DNA of 64,000 nucleotides, taken from positions 124,001 through 188,000 of the forward strand of contig NZ_JAFFZM010000017.1 of assembly GCF_017676345.1 (NCBI RefSeq), written 5' to 3'. Shown here piece after piece: positions 23,536 to 32,562 of this stretch. Within the stretch, counting starts at the first letter, position 1. The number at the start of each line of letters is the position of its first letter. Source of the DNA: Streptomyces smyrnaeus (GTDB lineage: Bacteria; Actinomycetota; Actinomycetes; Streptomycetales; Streptomycetaceae). The notes under the pieces were generated by a model, which was not told the DNA's origin, ran no database searches, and worked only from the letters and a program-made list of their open reading frames with translations. The position numbers were made by a program, and so were the translations under genes.

Positions 23536-26312
23536 TGTGGGTCCGTCCTTCCGATGTGCGGTGTGCGGCAGGCGGCAGGTGGCGGTGCGTCCAGTTCCAC
23601 GCACACCTCCGACACGTACGTGGAGCCGCCCGTGCCCAGGGCCGGTTCGGTGACGTCGGGCAGCAGCTCGGTGAAGACGGCCTCCCCCGCACCGCGCAGC
23701 CGGTGGTCGAGCAGCGAGAGGGACAGCGGACTGTCGGCGTCCACGGGGTGCGGCTTGCGGTCGGTGTCCGTACGGGCCATCACCCGGTCCGGCAGCCCCG
23801 CGGCACGCCACCACCGGCGGCGGGCGAGGAAGCCGTGCGCGGTCTCGGCGGGTGGCTGCGGGCCGGGCAGCTCGGGCCCGGTGAACCGCCAGGCGCGGCG
23901 GGCCAGGACCAGCGAGCCGTGCCGCACCCGGGGACGGTGGGCCGGTCCGCCCCCCTCCAGGCAGCCCCACAGGTCCGCGACGAGCGGCATGGCGGCCGGG
24001 GAGAGCGCCAGCAGGGTGCGCTGCACACGGGGCAGCGCCATGGGGACCAGGCCGCCGAGCCACAGCGGGACGACGCGCTTGCCCAGCCGGCGGGACACCA
24101 GCCGCAGTTCGCCGCTGTCCTCGTCGTCGACCAGCCGCAGGTCGTCGATCGCGAGTCGGCGCTCGGCGGGCCCGTGCGCGGCCTCGGCGGGCCCGATCAG
24201 CCGGTAGGGGGCCGCTGCGGGCCGCAGCGCCAGATTGGAGGTGTCGTAGCCGCCGCTCAGCTCCGCGCCGACGGCGTCGGGCGGCAGCAGCCGCGCGTAC
24301 CGGGCGCGGATGCCGTCCGTCAGCTCCTGTTCGGCCTGTGGCCCGAAGGACCTGGCGAACCGGGCGAGGGGCTGGCCGAGGCCCGAGTAGGCCCAGTTGA
24401 GCACGGCGAGCGGCCGACCACCCGGACGGCGGGGCCCGGCCCACTGGAGGTAGCAGGAGAAGCTGCGCGGCAGGCCGGGGCCGTCGGCCGGCAGCTTTGC
24501 GGCGGCCCGGTGCAGCGCCGCCGTCTCCAGGACGATCTCCGACGCGTCGGACGGCTGCCGCGGTTCGGCGGGGCTCCCGGCGTCGAGCGCGGCGCGCAGC
24601 GCGCGGGCGAACTCCTCGTGGGCGGCGCTCAACGCCGCGACCCTCGGGTCGTCGTAGGGGTTGGCGCGCGGCACATAGGTACCGTCCGCGGCCAGCGTGC
24701 CGAGGCGGGTACCGGTGCCCGAGAGCCACTTGCCGCAGTCCCGGTACAGCTCGTGCGCGAAACCGGGCACGTCGTCGCAGACCCCGCCGGGCCCGTAGCG
24801 GGAGCGGAAGTGGGCGTGGACCAGCAGCCTGTCCAGCAGCAGCAGGTCGAAGGCGGGCAGCAGCCGGGCGAAGTCGCCGAGCGCGGGCAGCGGTCCCTCC
24901 TCCCAGGCCCGACGGGAGGCGGTGGCGGGCACGGCCAGCACCGCGTCCTCGTAGACGGCCGTCCTGGGCACGACCGGCGCCTCCCGGCCCAGCGCCCGCT
25001 GCGCCTCGGCCACCTCGGTACGGAGCGCGGCGGTACGGCGGGCGCGCTCGTGCAGCGGCGCGAGGGGGAAGCCGTCGGCGTGCTCCCGTATCCGGTCGAG
25101 CCGGTCGGCCAGGGAGGTCCCGCTGCCGGTGGGCGGCAGCGGGCCGAGCGTACGCAGCCGGCCGGCAAGTTCCGCGACCGGGTCGGGGTGGTGGATGTCG
25201 AGGGCGAAGGCGGGCGTGGTGAGCAGGCCCAGCTCCACCAGCTTGGCGAGGTAGCCCTCCAACCGCTCTCGGGGGCGGCCGTCCGGGTCGGAGCGGTGCA
25301 GCGCCTCGGCGAGCTGGGGCAGTGTCGCACCGGCGTCCCCTGCCGCGTCGAGGATCCGCAGTGCCTCGTCGAGAACGGGCCCCGCGGGGAGTTGGAACGG
25401 CTCCTCCTCCAGCACACCCGGTGTGGCGAGGGCGAGGCCGGGATCGACGGGCCGGTACCGGCGGCGCACATAGTGGATACGGCCGCCCGTGCGGCGCCAC
25501 CCGCCGACCGCGTGGAACGGGAGGGCCGCGCGGGTGGCCGGATCGCCGAGCGCCGCGACGGCGATCTCGTGGAGCGCGGTCACATTGGGGCGGGCACGCA
25601 ACAGCGGCCGCGGGAGAGCGTCGGCCGCGAGGGCGAGACCCAGCGGCGGACCGGACTCCTGGAAGCGACCGCGCGCCAGGGTGGTGAGGGTGCTGAAAGG
25701 GCTCGTCTTGAGCGCCGTCCGGTAGACGTACGACACCAGCGCGCGTTCCGCCTTCCGGTTCCGCTTGCTGCTCGGCGGCTCGTCACCGGCCGCCAGGTAC
25801 GCCGGGAGGGCGGCGTCCAGGGAGGGGGAGGCCGCCTGGAGTCCGGCGCGCAGCACCGGGTCACCGGCCAGATCGTGCAACTGGCGGCGGGCGGTGCGCA
25901 GTTCGTCGGCCCGGATGTGCTCGTCGAGGGCCAGCTGCTGCTCGTAGCGATGCCGCAGCGCGAGCCAGTCGGCGGCGGTCGCGGGCAGCATCGTCTCGGC
26001 GGCCCGCAGCGTTGCGCGGGCGGGCGTGCGGGCGTTGTGGATGTCGCGGCGCAGCGCGAGCAGGGCACGGCGGTCGGCGGGCCGCGCGGTGCGGGAGACG
26101 GCCTCGGCGAGGGCGTCCTCGGCCGCCGGTGCCAGCGCGGCCAGCCCGTCCTCCAGCTCCAGCGCCGTCCGCGCCCAGGCGGCGGTGCCGGGCGCGCGCA
26201 GCGGTGTGAGGGCCTCGGTGGGAAGCCCGGCGACGCGCAGCACGAAGTCGGGGGCGACGGCGAACGGTGCGGATGAGGGTGCGGGGAGCGGGTGGGCAGG
26301 GGTGTCGGTCAT
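23532..26312 (-). CDS. LanB N-terminal-domain dehydratase (glutamylating)
   Basis: A 926-residue protein of the lantibiotic dehydratase N-terminal family, beginning MTDTPAHPLPAPSSAPFAVAP. The conserved block YRTALKTSPFSTLT near residue 195 is diagnostic. These enzymes use glutamyl-tRNA(Glu) to glutamylate Ser/Thr side chains of a precursor peptide, preparing them for elimination by the LanB C-terminal partner encoded next. Length matches stand-alone N-terminal proteins of thiopeptide and goadsporin pathways. The ATG overlaps the SagB-type gene's stop as ATGA; a long upstream in-frame extension was rejected because it runs back through that gene. Confidence 0.87.
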   Translation of the reverse strand: MTDTPAHPLPAPSSAPFAVAPDFVLRVAGLPTEALTPLRAPGTAAWARTALELEDGLAALAPAAEDALAEAVSRTARPADRRALLALRRDIHNARTPARATLRAAETMLPATAADWLALRHRYEQQLALDEHIRADELRTARRQLHDLAGDPVLRAGLQAASPSLDAALPAYLAAGDEPPSSKRNRKAERALVSYVYRTALKTSPFSTLTTLARGRFQESGPPLGLALAADALPRPLLRARPNVTALHEIAVAALGDPATRAALPFHAVGGWRRTGGRIHYVRRRYRPVDPGLALATPGVLEEEPFQLPAGPVLDEALRILDAAGDAGATLPQLAEALHRSDPDGRPRERLEGYLAKLVELGLLTTPAFALDIHHPDPVAELAGRLRTLGPLPPTGSGTSLADRLDRIREHADGFPLAPLHERARRTAALRTEVAEAQRALGREAPVVPRTAVYEDAVLAVPATASRRAWEEGPLPALGDFARLLPAFDLLLLDRLLVHAHFRSRYGPGGVCDDVPGFAHELYRDCGKWLSGTGTRLGTLAADGTYVPRANPYDDPRVAALSAAHEEFARALRAALDAGSPAEPRQPSDASEIVLETAALHRAAAKLPADGPGLPRSFSCYLQWAGPRRPGGRPLAVLNWAYSGLGQPLARFARSFGPQAEQELTDGIRARYARLLPPDAVGAELSGGYDTSNLALRPAAAPYRLIGPAEAAHGPAERRLAIDDLRLVDDEDSGELRLVSRRLGKRVVPLWLGGLVPMALPRVQRTLLALSPAAMPLVADLWGCLEGGGPAHRPRVRHGSLVLARRAWRFTGPELPGPQPPAETAHGFLARRRWWRAAGLPDRVMARTDTDRKPHPVDADSPLSLSLLDHRLRGAGEAVFTELLPDVTEPALGTGGSTYVSEVCVELDAPPPAACRTPHIGRTDPQ

Positions 26313-28096
26313 CGGCGGCCGGTCCGGTCCGTGCGAGGGCTGGAACTGGGGCTGGAACTGGGGCAAAGGTCGTGGCGGGGGCCGGGGTGGTTCGGGACGA
26401 GGGGTGCGTCGAAACGGGGGCGGTCGGGGCGCTCGTGGCCGGTCATCAGCGCAAGCAGCGGCCAGGTGTCCGGGCCGACGGCCGGGGCGAGAGCCGTATG
26501 GACGGCTTCGTAGTCGAACCCGAGCGCGGCACCGCATCCCGTACCGAGGGCCGCGGCAGCCAGGTAGGTGGCCTGCGCGACGGCGCCCACCTCGGCGTTG
26601 AGCAGCCTGTGGCCGCGCGGCCCCGCGGCGGCCAGGACGGCGTGCGGGCGGGCCAGTACGAACAGGACGGCGGCGGCCTGTTCGAGGTTGTAGTTGTCGA
26701 GCGTGTAGATCCGCTGGAGGAAGGGGTGCGGGGCCGGTCCGGACAGGGGGATCAGCGCGTGCGCGGCGGAGTCGTACAGGTGGAGTCCCCCCGGTGTCCC
26801 GGCCACATGCTGCACGAAGACGGCGAGCCGGGTGAGCGCGTGAGCGGAGTGCGAGGGCGGTTCACCGCCGTCCTCGTCCGGGAAAAGCTGCCGCCCGGCG
26901 GCGGCTGCCCGCAGGAGCGCGGCCAACTCGGCTGCCGCCAGCGGGCGGTGCGCGGAGAACCGGCCGAAGCTGCTGCGCCGGGCGGTGAGCGCTTCGGCGA
27001 CGCCCGCGCCGAGCGGGGCGGGGGCGGGCAGCGGGACGGGAGCGTACCCGGACGCGTCCGGCTGCCCGTCGGCCGGCGGGGCCGGCTCCGCAGCGGCGGC
27101 GGCCTCGGCGAGCACTCTCGGACCCGGGGGCGGCCCCGAGTCGTACGCCGCCGCCAGATGAGCCGCCTCGGCGGCGGGGAACCGCAGGACGGTACGGGAC
27201 CGTTCGGGCAGGGGCGCGGCCACACGGGGCGTGGGAGCCGGTGAGGGGCCGGGCCCGTCGCTCCTGGCCGCGGTGGCGCCCCGCCAGGGCAGCGGCACGA
27301 CCGCCAGCACGCTCTCGGTGGCCGGATCGAGGCCCAGCAGGCGGTCCAGCGCCGGCTCGTCGTACCACAGGCGGGGGCACAGCCCGATGCCGCAGGCCGC
27401 CGCCCAGGTCTGCCAGGTCCGCAGCAGGCAGCCGAGGTCCATGGTGACGCAGTGGTAGCTGAACTCCCCGTACTTGAAGGCGTTCTGCCAGAAGCGGACG
27501 GTGACGAGGAGGAACTGGCGGCCAGCGGTCGGCGCGCTGCCCAGCGCCTCGCGTACGCGGGGCGAGACGTCACCGGCGGCCAGGCGGCGCAGGGCGTGCG
27601 CGGGCTGGTCGTAGTGGTAGACGCCGGGCAGCGGACCCGCACCCGGACCGCACACCCAGTAGATCTCGCACGGGTACAGGCCACCGCCCGCCGCGCTGCC
27701 GCGCGCCCACGCGGCGTGGGCGTACGCCTCCCGGCCGCCCTGGCCCGGATCGGCGGTGATCTGGAGCCGGCGGGAGAGCCAACCGTAGGAGTGGCGGAGC
27801 ATTCCGGCGAGCAGCGGCACGGTGAAGCCCTCCCCCGGCCCTTGGGGCCGCGCAGGCAGGACGTCTGCCAGTGGTGCCGCAGGGTGCGGCACCTGGTCGG
27901 GAAGCGGGAAGCCGGGCACCTGGCGGTAGATCTTGTGGCTCCGCGGCTGGTCCCCCCAGTCCGGCTCGAACGGCTCGGCCTCCATCGGCACCGAGGCCCG
28001 CCGCAGCACCGCGTCCAGATAGCGGATCACCGGGAGGGTGCGGTGGTCGGCTCCGCCCGGTCCCGGTCCCGGTCCTGGCCGTCGGCTGTCGGGCAC
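26309..28096 (-). CDS. SagB-type azoline dehydrogenase with two nitroreductase-like domains
   Basis: A 595-residue FMN-dependent oxidoreductase that converts azolines to azoles. The first domain (about residues 20-290) shows SYGWLSRRLQITADPG, RGSAAGGGLYPCEIYWV and the conserved QNAFKYGEFSYHCVTMDLGC; the second (about 380-560) starts VAEALTARRSSFGRFS and contains VFVQHVAGTPGGLHLYD and LLNAEVGAVAQATYLAAAALG. The two halves are joined by an Ala/Pro-rich linker. A fused LanB elimination domain, as in lactazole LazF, is absent. The GTG start at 28096 follows GGGGGA, 10 nt after the YcaO gene. Confidence 0.82.
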   Translation of the reverse strand: MPDSRRPGPGPGPGGADHRTLPVIRYLDAVLRRASVPMEAEPFEPDWGDQPRSHKIYRQVPGFPLPDQVPHPAAPLADVLPARPQGPGEGFTVPLLAGMLRHSYGWLSRRLQITADPGQGGREAYAHAAWARGSAAGGGLYPCEIYWVCGPGAGPLPGVYHYDQPAHALRRLAAGDVSPRVREALGSAPTAGRQFLLVTVRFWQNAFKYGEFSYHCVTMDLGCLLRTWQTWAAACGIGLCPRLWYDEPALDRLLGLDPATESVLAVVPLPWRGATAARSDGPGPSPAPTPRVAAPLPERSRTVLRFPAAEAAHLAAAYDSGPPPGPRVLAEAAAAAEPAPPADGQPDASGYAPVPLPAPAPLGAGVAEALTARRSSFGRFSAHRPLAAAELAALLRAAAAGRQLFPDEDGGEPPSHSAHALTRLAVFVQHVAGTPGGLHLYDSAAHALIPLSGPAPHPFLQRIYTLDNYNLEQAAAVLFVLARPHAVLAAAGPRGHRLLNAEVGAVAQATYLAAAALGTGCGAALGFDYEAVHTALAPAVGPDTWPLLALMTGHERPDRPRFDAPLVPNHPGPRHDLCPSSSPSSSPRTDRTGRR

Positions 28097-28106
28097 CTCT
28101 TCCCCC

Positions 28107-30062
28107 TCACATGAACGGGTGCGGAGCCGGGTTGAGCTCCGCCGCCGTCAGATCGTCGGCACGCAGCCCGGCGCTGCGCAGCGCGGTGCGGGCCCTGGCC
28201 ATACCGGGGGCCCGGTGCCGCCGGGCCCCGAAGTCGAGCGGGAGCAGCCCGGGTACCAGCACCCGCACCACACGCGTCCCGACCGCCCGCTGCTCGGGCC
28301 CCGTCTGGTCGACGACAACCGTGTCGAAGCCCCGGGCGGCCAGCAGGTCACGGCAGTGCCGCACGGCGGCGGACAGGTCGCCGGCGGGTGGCGCGGCCGG
28401 GCCCGAGAAGGCCGCGGCCGGTGGTCGCGACCGCTCGTCCGGCCCGAGGAGGAACGCGGCGTGCCGTTCCATCTCCGGCAGGCCGTACAGCGCGGCGTGC
28501 TCGGAGAGCTCACGCACCAGGGAGAAGTCCTGCGCCATGGCGCGCAGCCGGTCCAGGTTCCGCAGCGTGCGCTCGGGGAAGCCCGACAGATAGCTGGCGA
28601 CCTCGCGTACGGCCGACTCGGCGGCGCGCTCCGGGTCGAGCGCGGCGGCGGAGGACAGGCACAGCGCCCCCGGCCCGCCGTCCTCGCGGGTCGCGACGGC
28701 GGTCACGACGGGAACCGGCAGATCGATGCGGTTGTCCAGGAGCCGGAGCCGATAGCCGCCGCGCCGCATCCGGTCGGCGAGGTGCAGTGTCGTGGCGGAC
28801 CGGCGGTCGTCCACCGCGATCTGCGGCAGCCGGGCCCGCCCGAGCCAGGCGACCAGGAACGCGTCCCGCTCCACGACCTCCAGCAGCCCGTGCAGCACGG
28901 CCTCCTCCACGCACGAGCCGCCCGCGCAGCCGTTGGAGGTCTCGGCTGCGAAGAACGGGCCTGGACCGGCCAGCCGGTAGTGCACCAACTGCTCGGGAAC
29001 CAGCACCGGCCGCTCGTCCCGCAGCGACCAGCCCCACAGCCACGGCAGCACCAGGTCCTCGTCGTAGGGTGCGAAGTGCGGCGGCGCGCCGTCGAAGAAC
29101 GCCGCCGGGGGAAGTCCGCACTCGCGAGGGTCCACGGACGGGTGGCGCAGCGCCGAACGAGCGGCCCGGATGCGCCCGGGGCCGCCGTCGCGCAGCCCGG
29201 CCAGCCGCTCCAGCCCCTCGCACAGTGCGAGAGCTGCGCTGTCCCGGTAGGTGTCGGCGTGCCCGCTCCAGTGGACGTCCATGAGGCGGGGTGTGCCGCG
29301 CACCGCGAAGCGGCCGCCGGACGGCGCGGTGTTGGCCGCCTCCCGGTCCGGTCGTACCCCCGTGCCGAGCGCTCCGCAGACGGGGTTGGCGAGCGCTTCG
29401 GCGACCCGCTTCGGCATGGCCTCGCCGGCGCTGAGCAGCCGTGACGTGCCGGGGCGCGGGACGAGACCGGGCCGCAGCCGGACGGCGCTCCGCGCCGGGC
29501 CCCGGGCCGCCCACTCCCCCGCCCCGCACCGGGGACACGCGGGGTCGGCGAGCAGCCGGACACGCTCCACTCGGAGGGTGTCGAGCGCGAGCCGGTACAC
29601 GGTGCCGGTGCCGGGCACGGTCGGCTCCTCCCGGGTCGCGGTCTCAAGTGCGGCCCCCGCCAGGTGGGCGAGCATGTCGAGGGCGAAGGGGGTCAGATAC
29701 GGGTTCGGGGCCGCCGCATGGACGCGGACATCCGGCCGGAGCTCCAGCGCATCGCGCTCGACGGCGGGGCGCAGGGCCTGCCAGCGGGTCGCCAGGCAGT
29801 GGAAGCACGGACGGCCCGGCGATGGCCGCGGCGGGCCGAGCGGACCCAGCAGGGCGTATCCGCCGTGCAGTTGGACGGGGACAAGTGTCGTACCGGGTGC
29901 GGGACGCGGCGGCCGGGCCGGCTCCGTGTAGGCGTCGCGCGTCCCCAGCATTCGTACCTGGACGGACACCGGCTGCCCCGTGGAGTCCGGCAAACGGGAG
30001 GTCAGCGCGCGCTCGACGCGCAGCCGGTCGGCCTCCGGCAGCCTGTCGGTGGCGGTCCTCAC
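28107..30062 (-). CDS. YcaO-domain azoline cyclodehydratase
   Basis: A 651-residue YcaO protein that should use ATP to cyclise Ser, Thr or Cys onto the preceding amide. The N-terminal third (to about residue 200) contains CPRCG and FHCLATRW cysteine motifs; the YcaO core then shows ALCEGLERLAGL, SNGCAGGSCVEEAV and LLEVVERDAFLVAW, the Mg-ATP-binding glutamates. The C-terminus ends PAPHPFM, the proline-rich tail typical of TOMM YcaO proteins. The GTG start at 30062 overlaps the ThiF-like gene's stop (GTGA), so the two subunits are coupled as expected for a discrete leader-binding protein plus YcaO. Confidence 0.88.
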   Translation of the reverse strand: MRTATDRLPEADRLRVERALTSRLPDSTGQPVSVQVRMLGTRDAYTEPARPPRPAPGTTLVPVQLHGGYALLGPLGPPRPSPGRPCFHCLATRWQALRPAVERDALELRPDVRVHAAAPNPYLTPFALDMLAHLAGAALETATREEPTVPGTGTVYRLALDTLRVERVRLLADPACPRCGAGEWAARGPARSAVRLRPGLVPRPGTSRLLSAGEAMPKRVAEALANPVCGALGTGVRPDREAANTAPSGGRFAVRGTPRLMDVHWSGHADTYRDSAALALCEGLERLAGLRDGGPGRIRAARSALRHPSVDPRECGLPPAAFFDGAPPHFAPYDEDLVLPWLWGWSLRDERPVLVPEQLVHYRLAGPGPFFAAETSNGCAGGSCVEEAVLHGLLEVVERDAFLVAWLGRARLPQIAVDDRRSATTLHLADRMRRGGYRLRLLDNRIDLPVPVVTAVATREDGGPGALCLSSAAALDPERAAESAVREVASYLSGFPERTLRNLDRLRAMAQDFSLVRELSEHAALYGLPEMERHAAFLLGPDERSRPPAAAFSGPAAPPAGDLSAAVRHCRDLLAARGFDTVVVDQTGPEQRAVGTRVVRVLVPGLLPLDFGARRHRAPGMARARTALRSAGLRADDLTAAELNPAPHPFM

Positions 30063-32359
30063 TCCGCTGCCTCCCGCGACCGGCGCAGCAGTACGCGTAC
30101 GGTCTCCACACCGCCCGCGCGCAGATCGGGAGGGGTCGTCACCACGACCAGCGCTGCCCTCCCCCGCCCGTCCGGCGCCCGTGCCGCCGCGCGCTCTCCT
30201 GCGCCCGGCTCCTCGGTGGACTCCACCCCCGCATCGCATCCCGCCATCGCGACCAGGGCCTGTGCGTCGACACCGGGCACCAGGGGGTCGCCCAGATCCG
30301 CCTGGTGGCCGTGGGCCGCCAGTTGCAGGGTGCCGACCAGATCGCGGAGGGCATGGGTGACGGCCTCGGCGCGGGTGGTGCCGTAGCCGAACGCCTCGGC
30401 GGTGTGGGCGCCGGGGCCGTCCTCGGCGAGCGCGACGACGGCGTGCGCGGGTGCGGCGCCGGGGAGTTCGACGAGCGTGACGCGCCGGTCGAGGTGCGCG
30501 GCGGCGCGGAGGAGGAATCCGCAGTCCTCTTCGGCAGCCGCGTCCCCGGGCTGCCCCGGAAGCATCCGGGGCGCGGCTTGTGCGCGCAGCGCCGCCACGA
30601 CGCCCTGGTGGGCGAGCGCGGACAACAAGCCTCTCCTGGCGGCCGCGTCGAGGGTGGCACCCGCTCCGGCACCGGCGCCGCCCGGTTCGAAGCGGCCGTC
30701 CCGATCGACCGCCCCGCCGGGGTGCACGGCAGCCGCCGGGACGGCGACCGTCCGGCCGTGCCCATCGAACGCGCCCTGTGCCGGCTCCCACTCCCACGCC
30801 GTCAGCCACGGCCCTTCGGCAGCATGCTCGTCGGGCCCGACCGGCTCCACCGTGCCGCCGATGCCGCCCAGGCCGCTCCAGTTGCTCAACTCGGCGCCGG
30901 GTACCCGCTCCACCGCCCCGTCCGCGAGGTACTGCGCGGCGCCGCGTGGCAGGCCGTGCGCGTGCAGCAGCCTCTCGTAGACCAGCGCGGCCCGGTACCG
31001 GGCCGCGGTTCTGGCGTCCGCCTGGGTGTCGAGAGCGAACGCGGTGACGGAGCGGAGCGGTACGGCGGACGGCCCGGGCGCCGCGACCTCGATACGGGCG
31101 GCGCGTACCGGTGACTGCGGCAGCGTGTCGTCGGCGTAGCGCCGGAAGACACCCGCGTACGCGCCGAACAGCGCTGCCTCCCGGGCCGGGCCGGTCCGGT
31201 CCCCGACTCCTGGGCCGGCCTGTCCGCTCGTCCCGGCCCGCGCCGTACTCGGTGTCCGGCCGCACGCCGCGCAGTCCGGGTGGGCGAGCAAGGTCTCCCG
31301 CGAGGTCGCCAGTGTCGCGCGGTCCTGGAGGACGAGGGCGCCGGTGCACTCCGCCGGCAGTGCGCCCGTGCGGTACCGGAAGACCTCGAAGGCGAGGGTC
31401 GTGCCGAGCATACGGTCGAGCTGGCCGGCCGGACCGGCGGCTGACCGCTCCGTGTGCACGGCCCGCAGCAGCGCCGCGGAGTCCATCGGCTCCAGGTTCG
31501 CGGCGAGCCGCAGCACGGCGCACTGCCAGCAGCCCGCGGCCTGCCCACCGCCGCCGGTCCCCTCGCCGTCGTCACCGCCATCACCGTCGCCGCGCCCGTG
31601 CACCAGCGGCCCGAGCACAGCCGTGCCGTCCAGCACCGTCAGTGGCAGCAGTGCGGGGCCGCCGTCGAGCGCCACGCGGTTGCGGCGGGCGAGCTCGCCG
31701 TGCCCCGTACCGCATGCGACGACGAGATCCGCGGCGTCCTCCGCCTCCCTGGGCCCGCCGCTGTCCTCTCCCGCCGCGAGCATCTCCACCTCGACGTCGC
31801 ATCCCGCGGCGCGCAACGCGTCCCGCTCCAGGAGGAGTTGGCGGGGCGGCTGTCGGTACGGGCCGGTGAGTGAGACGGTCCGCAGTCCGTTGCGCAGCAG
31901 GGTCACGGCGCAGCTCTCGGCCGTCGCGCCGTGACCCGCGATCAGCACCCGGGTGGCGCGGAAGCGGGCGAAGGCGGTGGACGCGCCCGGACCGAGCTGG
32001 TGGTCGAGATAGGCGAGCTGGTCGGCGAAGCGGTCGCGGACGGCCTCGGGAAGGAGAGGTGAACTCCCCTGTCCGGGCGGGGAGTCGGCGGGCCCTACGT
32101 CACGTACCACCCCGCGCGCCAGCAGGGTACGCACCATCGCGGTGACGGTGGCGCGGCGCTCCTCGGGCAGCCCGTCGCACAGTTCGGCCAGCGTGTGGGC
32201 GCCGGTCAGATGCGGTGCGAGGCGGCACATCCACCGGTAGGCCGTACGCCCCTTGAGTACGAACCGGCCTTCGGGGTACTGGAGGAGAACACCGTCGTCG
32301 GTCGCCATGAACAGCGCGTCCGCCCGCAGTCTGGGGCGTACGTCGTGGGTGGGGTCCAC
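30059..32359 (-). CDS. Ocin-ThiF-like TOMM leader-peptide-binding protein
   Basis: A 766-residue protein combining a RiPP recognition-type winged-helix N-terminus (DGVLLQYPEGRFVLKGRTAY, about residues 22-95) with an E1/ThiF-like Rossmann part (ATRVLIAGHGATAESCAVTLL near 150) and a long C-terminal region. CWQC and CAACG cysteine pairs could bind structural zinc. Related proteins of goadsporin and lactazole clusters bind the leader and present the core to YcaO. GTG at 32359 was chosen for its GGGAGG at 6 nt; an in-frame ATG at 32389 would add 10 residues. This is the first gene of the RiPP operon. Confidence 0.82.
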   Translation of the reverse strand: MDPTHDVRPRLRADALFMATDDGVLLQYPEGRFVLKGRTAYRWMCRLAPHLTGAHTLAELCDGLPEERRATVTAMVRTLLARGVVRDVGPADSPPGQGSSPLLPEAVRDRFADQLAYLDHQLGPGASTAFARFRATRVLIAGHGATAESCAVTLLRNGLRTVSLTGPYRQPPRQLLLERDALRAAGCDVEVEMLAAGEDSGGPREAEDAADLVVACGTGHGELARRNRVALDGGPALLPLTVLDGTAVLGPLVHGRGDGDGGDDGEGTGGGGQAAGCWQCAVLRLAANLEPMDSAALLRAVHTERSAAGPAGQLDRMLGTTLAFEVFRYRTGALPAECTGALVLQDRATLATSRETLLAHPDCAACGRTPSTARAGTSGQAGPGVGDRTGPAREAALFGAYAGVFRRYADDTLPQSPVRAARIEVAAPGPSAVPLRSVTAFALDTQADARTAARYRAALVYERLLHAHGLPRGAAQYLADGAVERVPGAELSNWSGLGGIGGTVEPVGPDEHAAEGPWLTAWEWEPAQGAFDGHGRTVAVPAAAVHPGGAVDRDGRFEPGGAGAGAGATLDAAARRGLLSALAHQGVVAALRAQAAPRMLPGQPGDAAAEEDCGFLLRAAAHLDRRVTLVELPGAAPAHAVVALAEDGPGAHTAEAFGYGTTRAEAVTHALRDLVGTLQLAAHGHQADLGDPLVPGVDAQALVAMAGCDAGVESTEEPGAGERAAARAPDGRGRAALVVVTTPPDLRAGGVETVRVLLRRSREAAE

Positions 32360-32562
32360 GTGGCGGCCTCCCGCGTACTGCGCGCACATCGGGCACCACC
32401 GCCCCCGCGCGCACGTTGATCGTACGGATGGTGAGCAGGGACGGTACCCGGTCTTCCGGTGCGGTGTCAGCGAAGATCGGAAGAAGAACGAGAAGCGGCC
32501 CGGTGCGCGACCACGGGAGACCGGGAGCGGTGTCGCTGGACGGCAGTGTGGTGGAGGTGCGG

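Noticed and set aside
23046..26276. 1076-codon open frame on the plus strand opposite the LanB N-terminal gene
   Set aside because: A shadow frame with biased composition and no recognisable motifs; the opposite strand carries LanB motifs and a GTGA/ATGA-coupled operon.
28038..29444. 468-codon plus-strand frame opposite YcaO
   Set aside because: A shadow frame; the minus strand has YcaO ATP-binding residues and a PAPHPFM tail.
21005..32359. Calling the cluster a classical thiopeptide with a central pyridine
   Set aside because: Only one LanB C-terminal-domain gene is present, and the two Ser in the core are too close for the usual macrocycle.
32360..32562. Divergent promoters between the RiPP operon and the transglycosylase gene
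   Set aside because: No -35/-10 pair with sound spacing stood out on either strand; the region probably holds promoters but I cannot place them.
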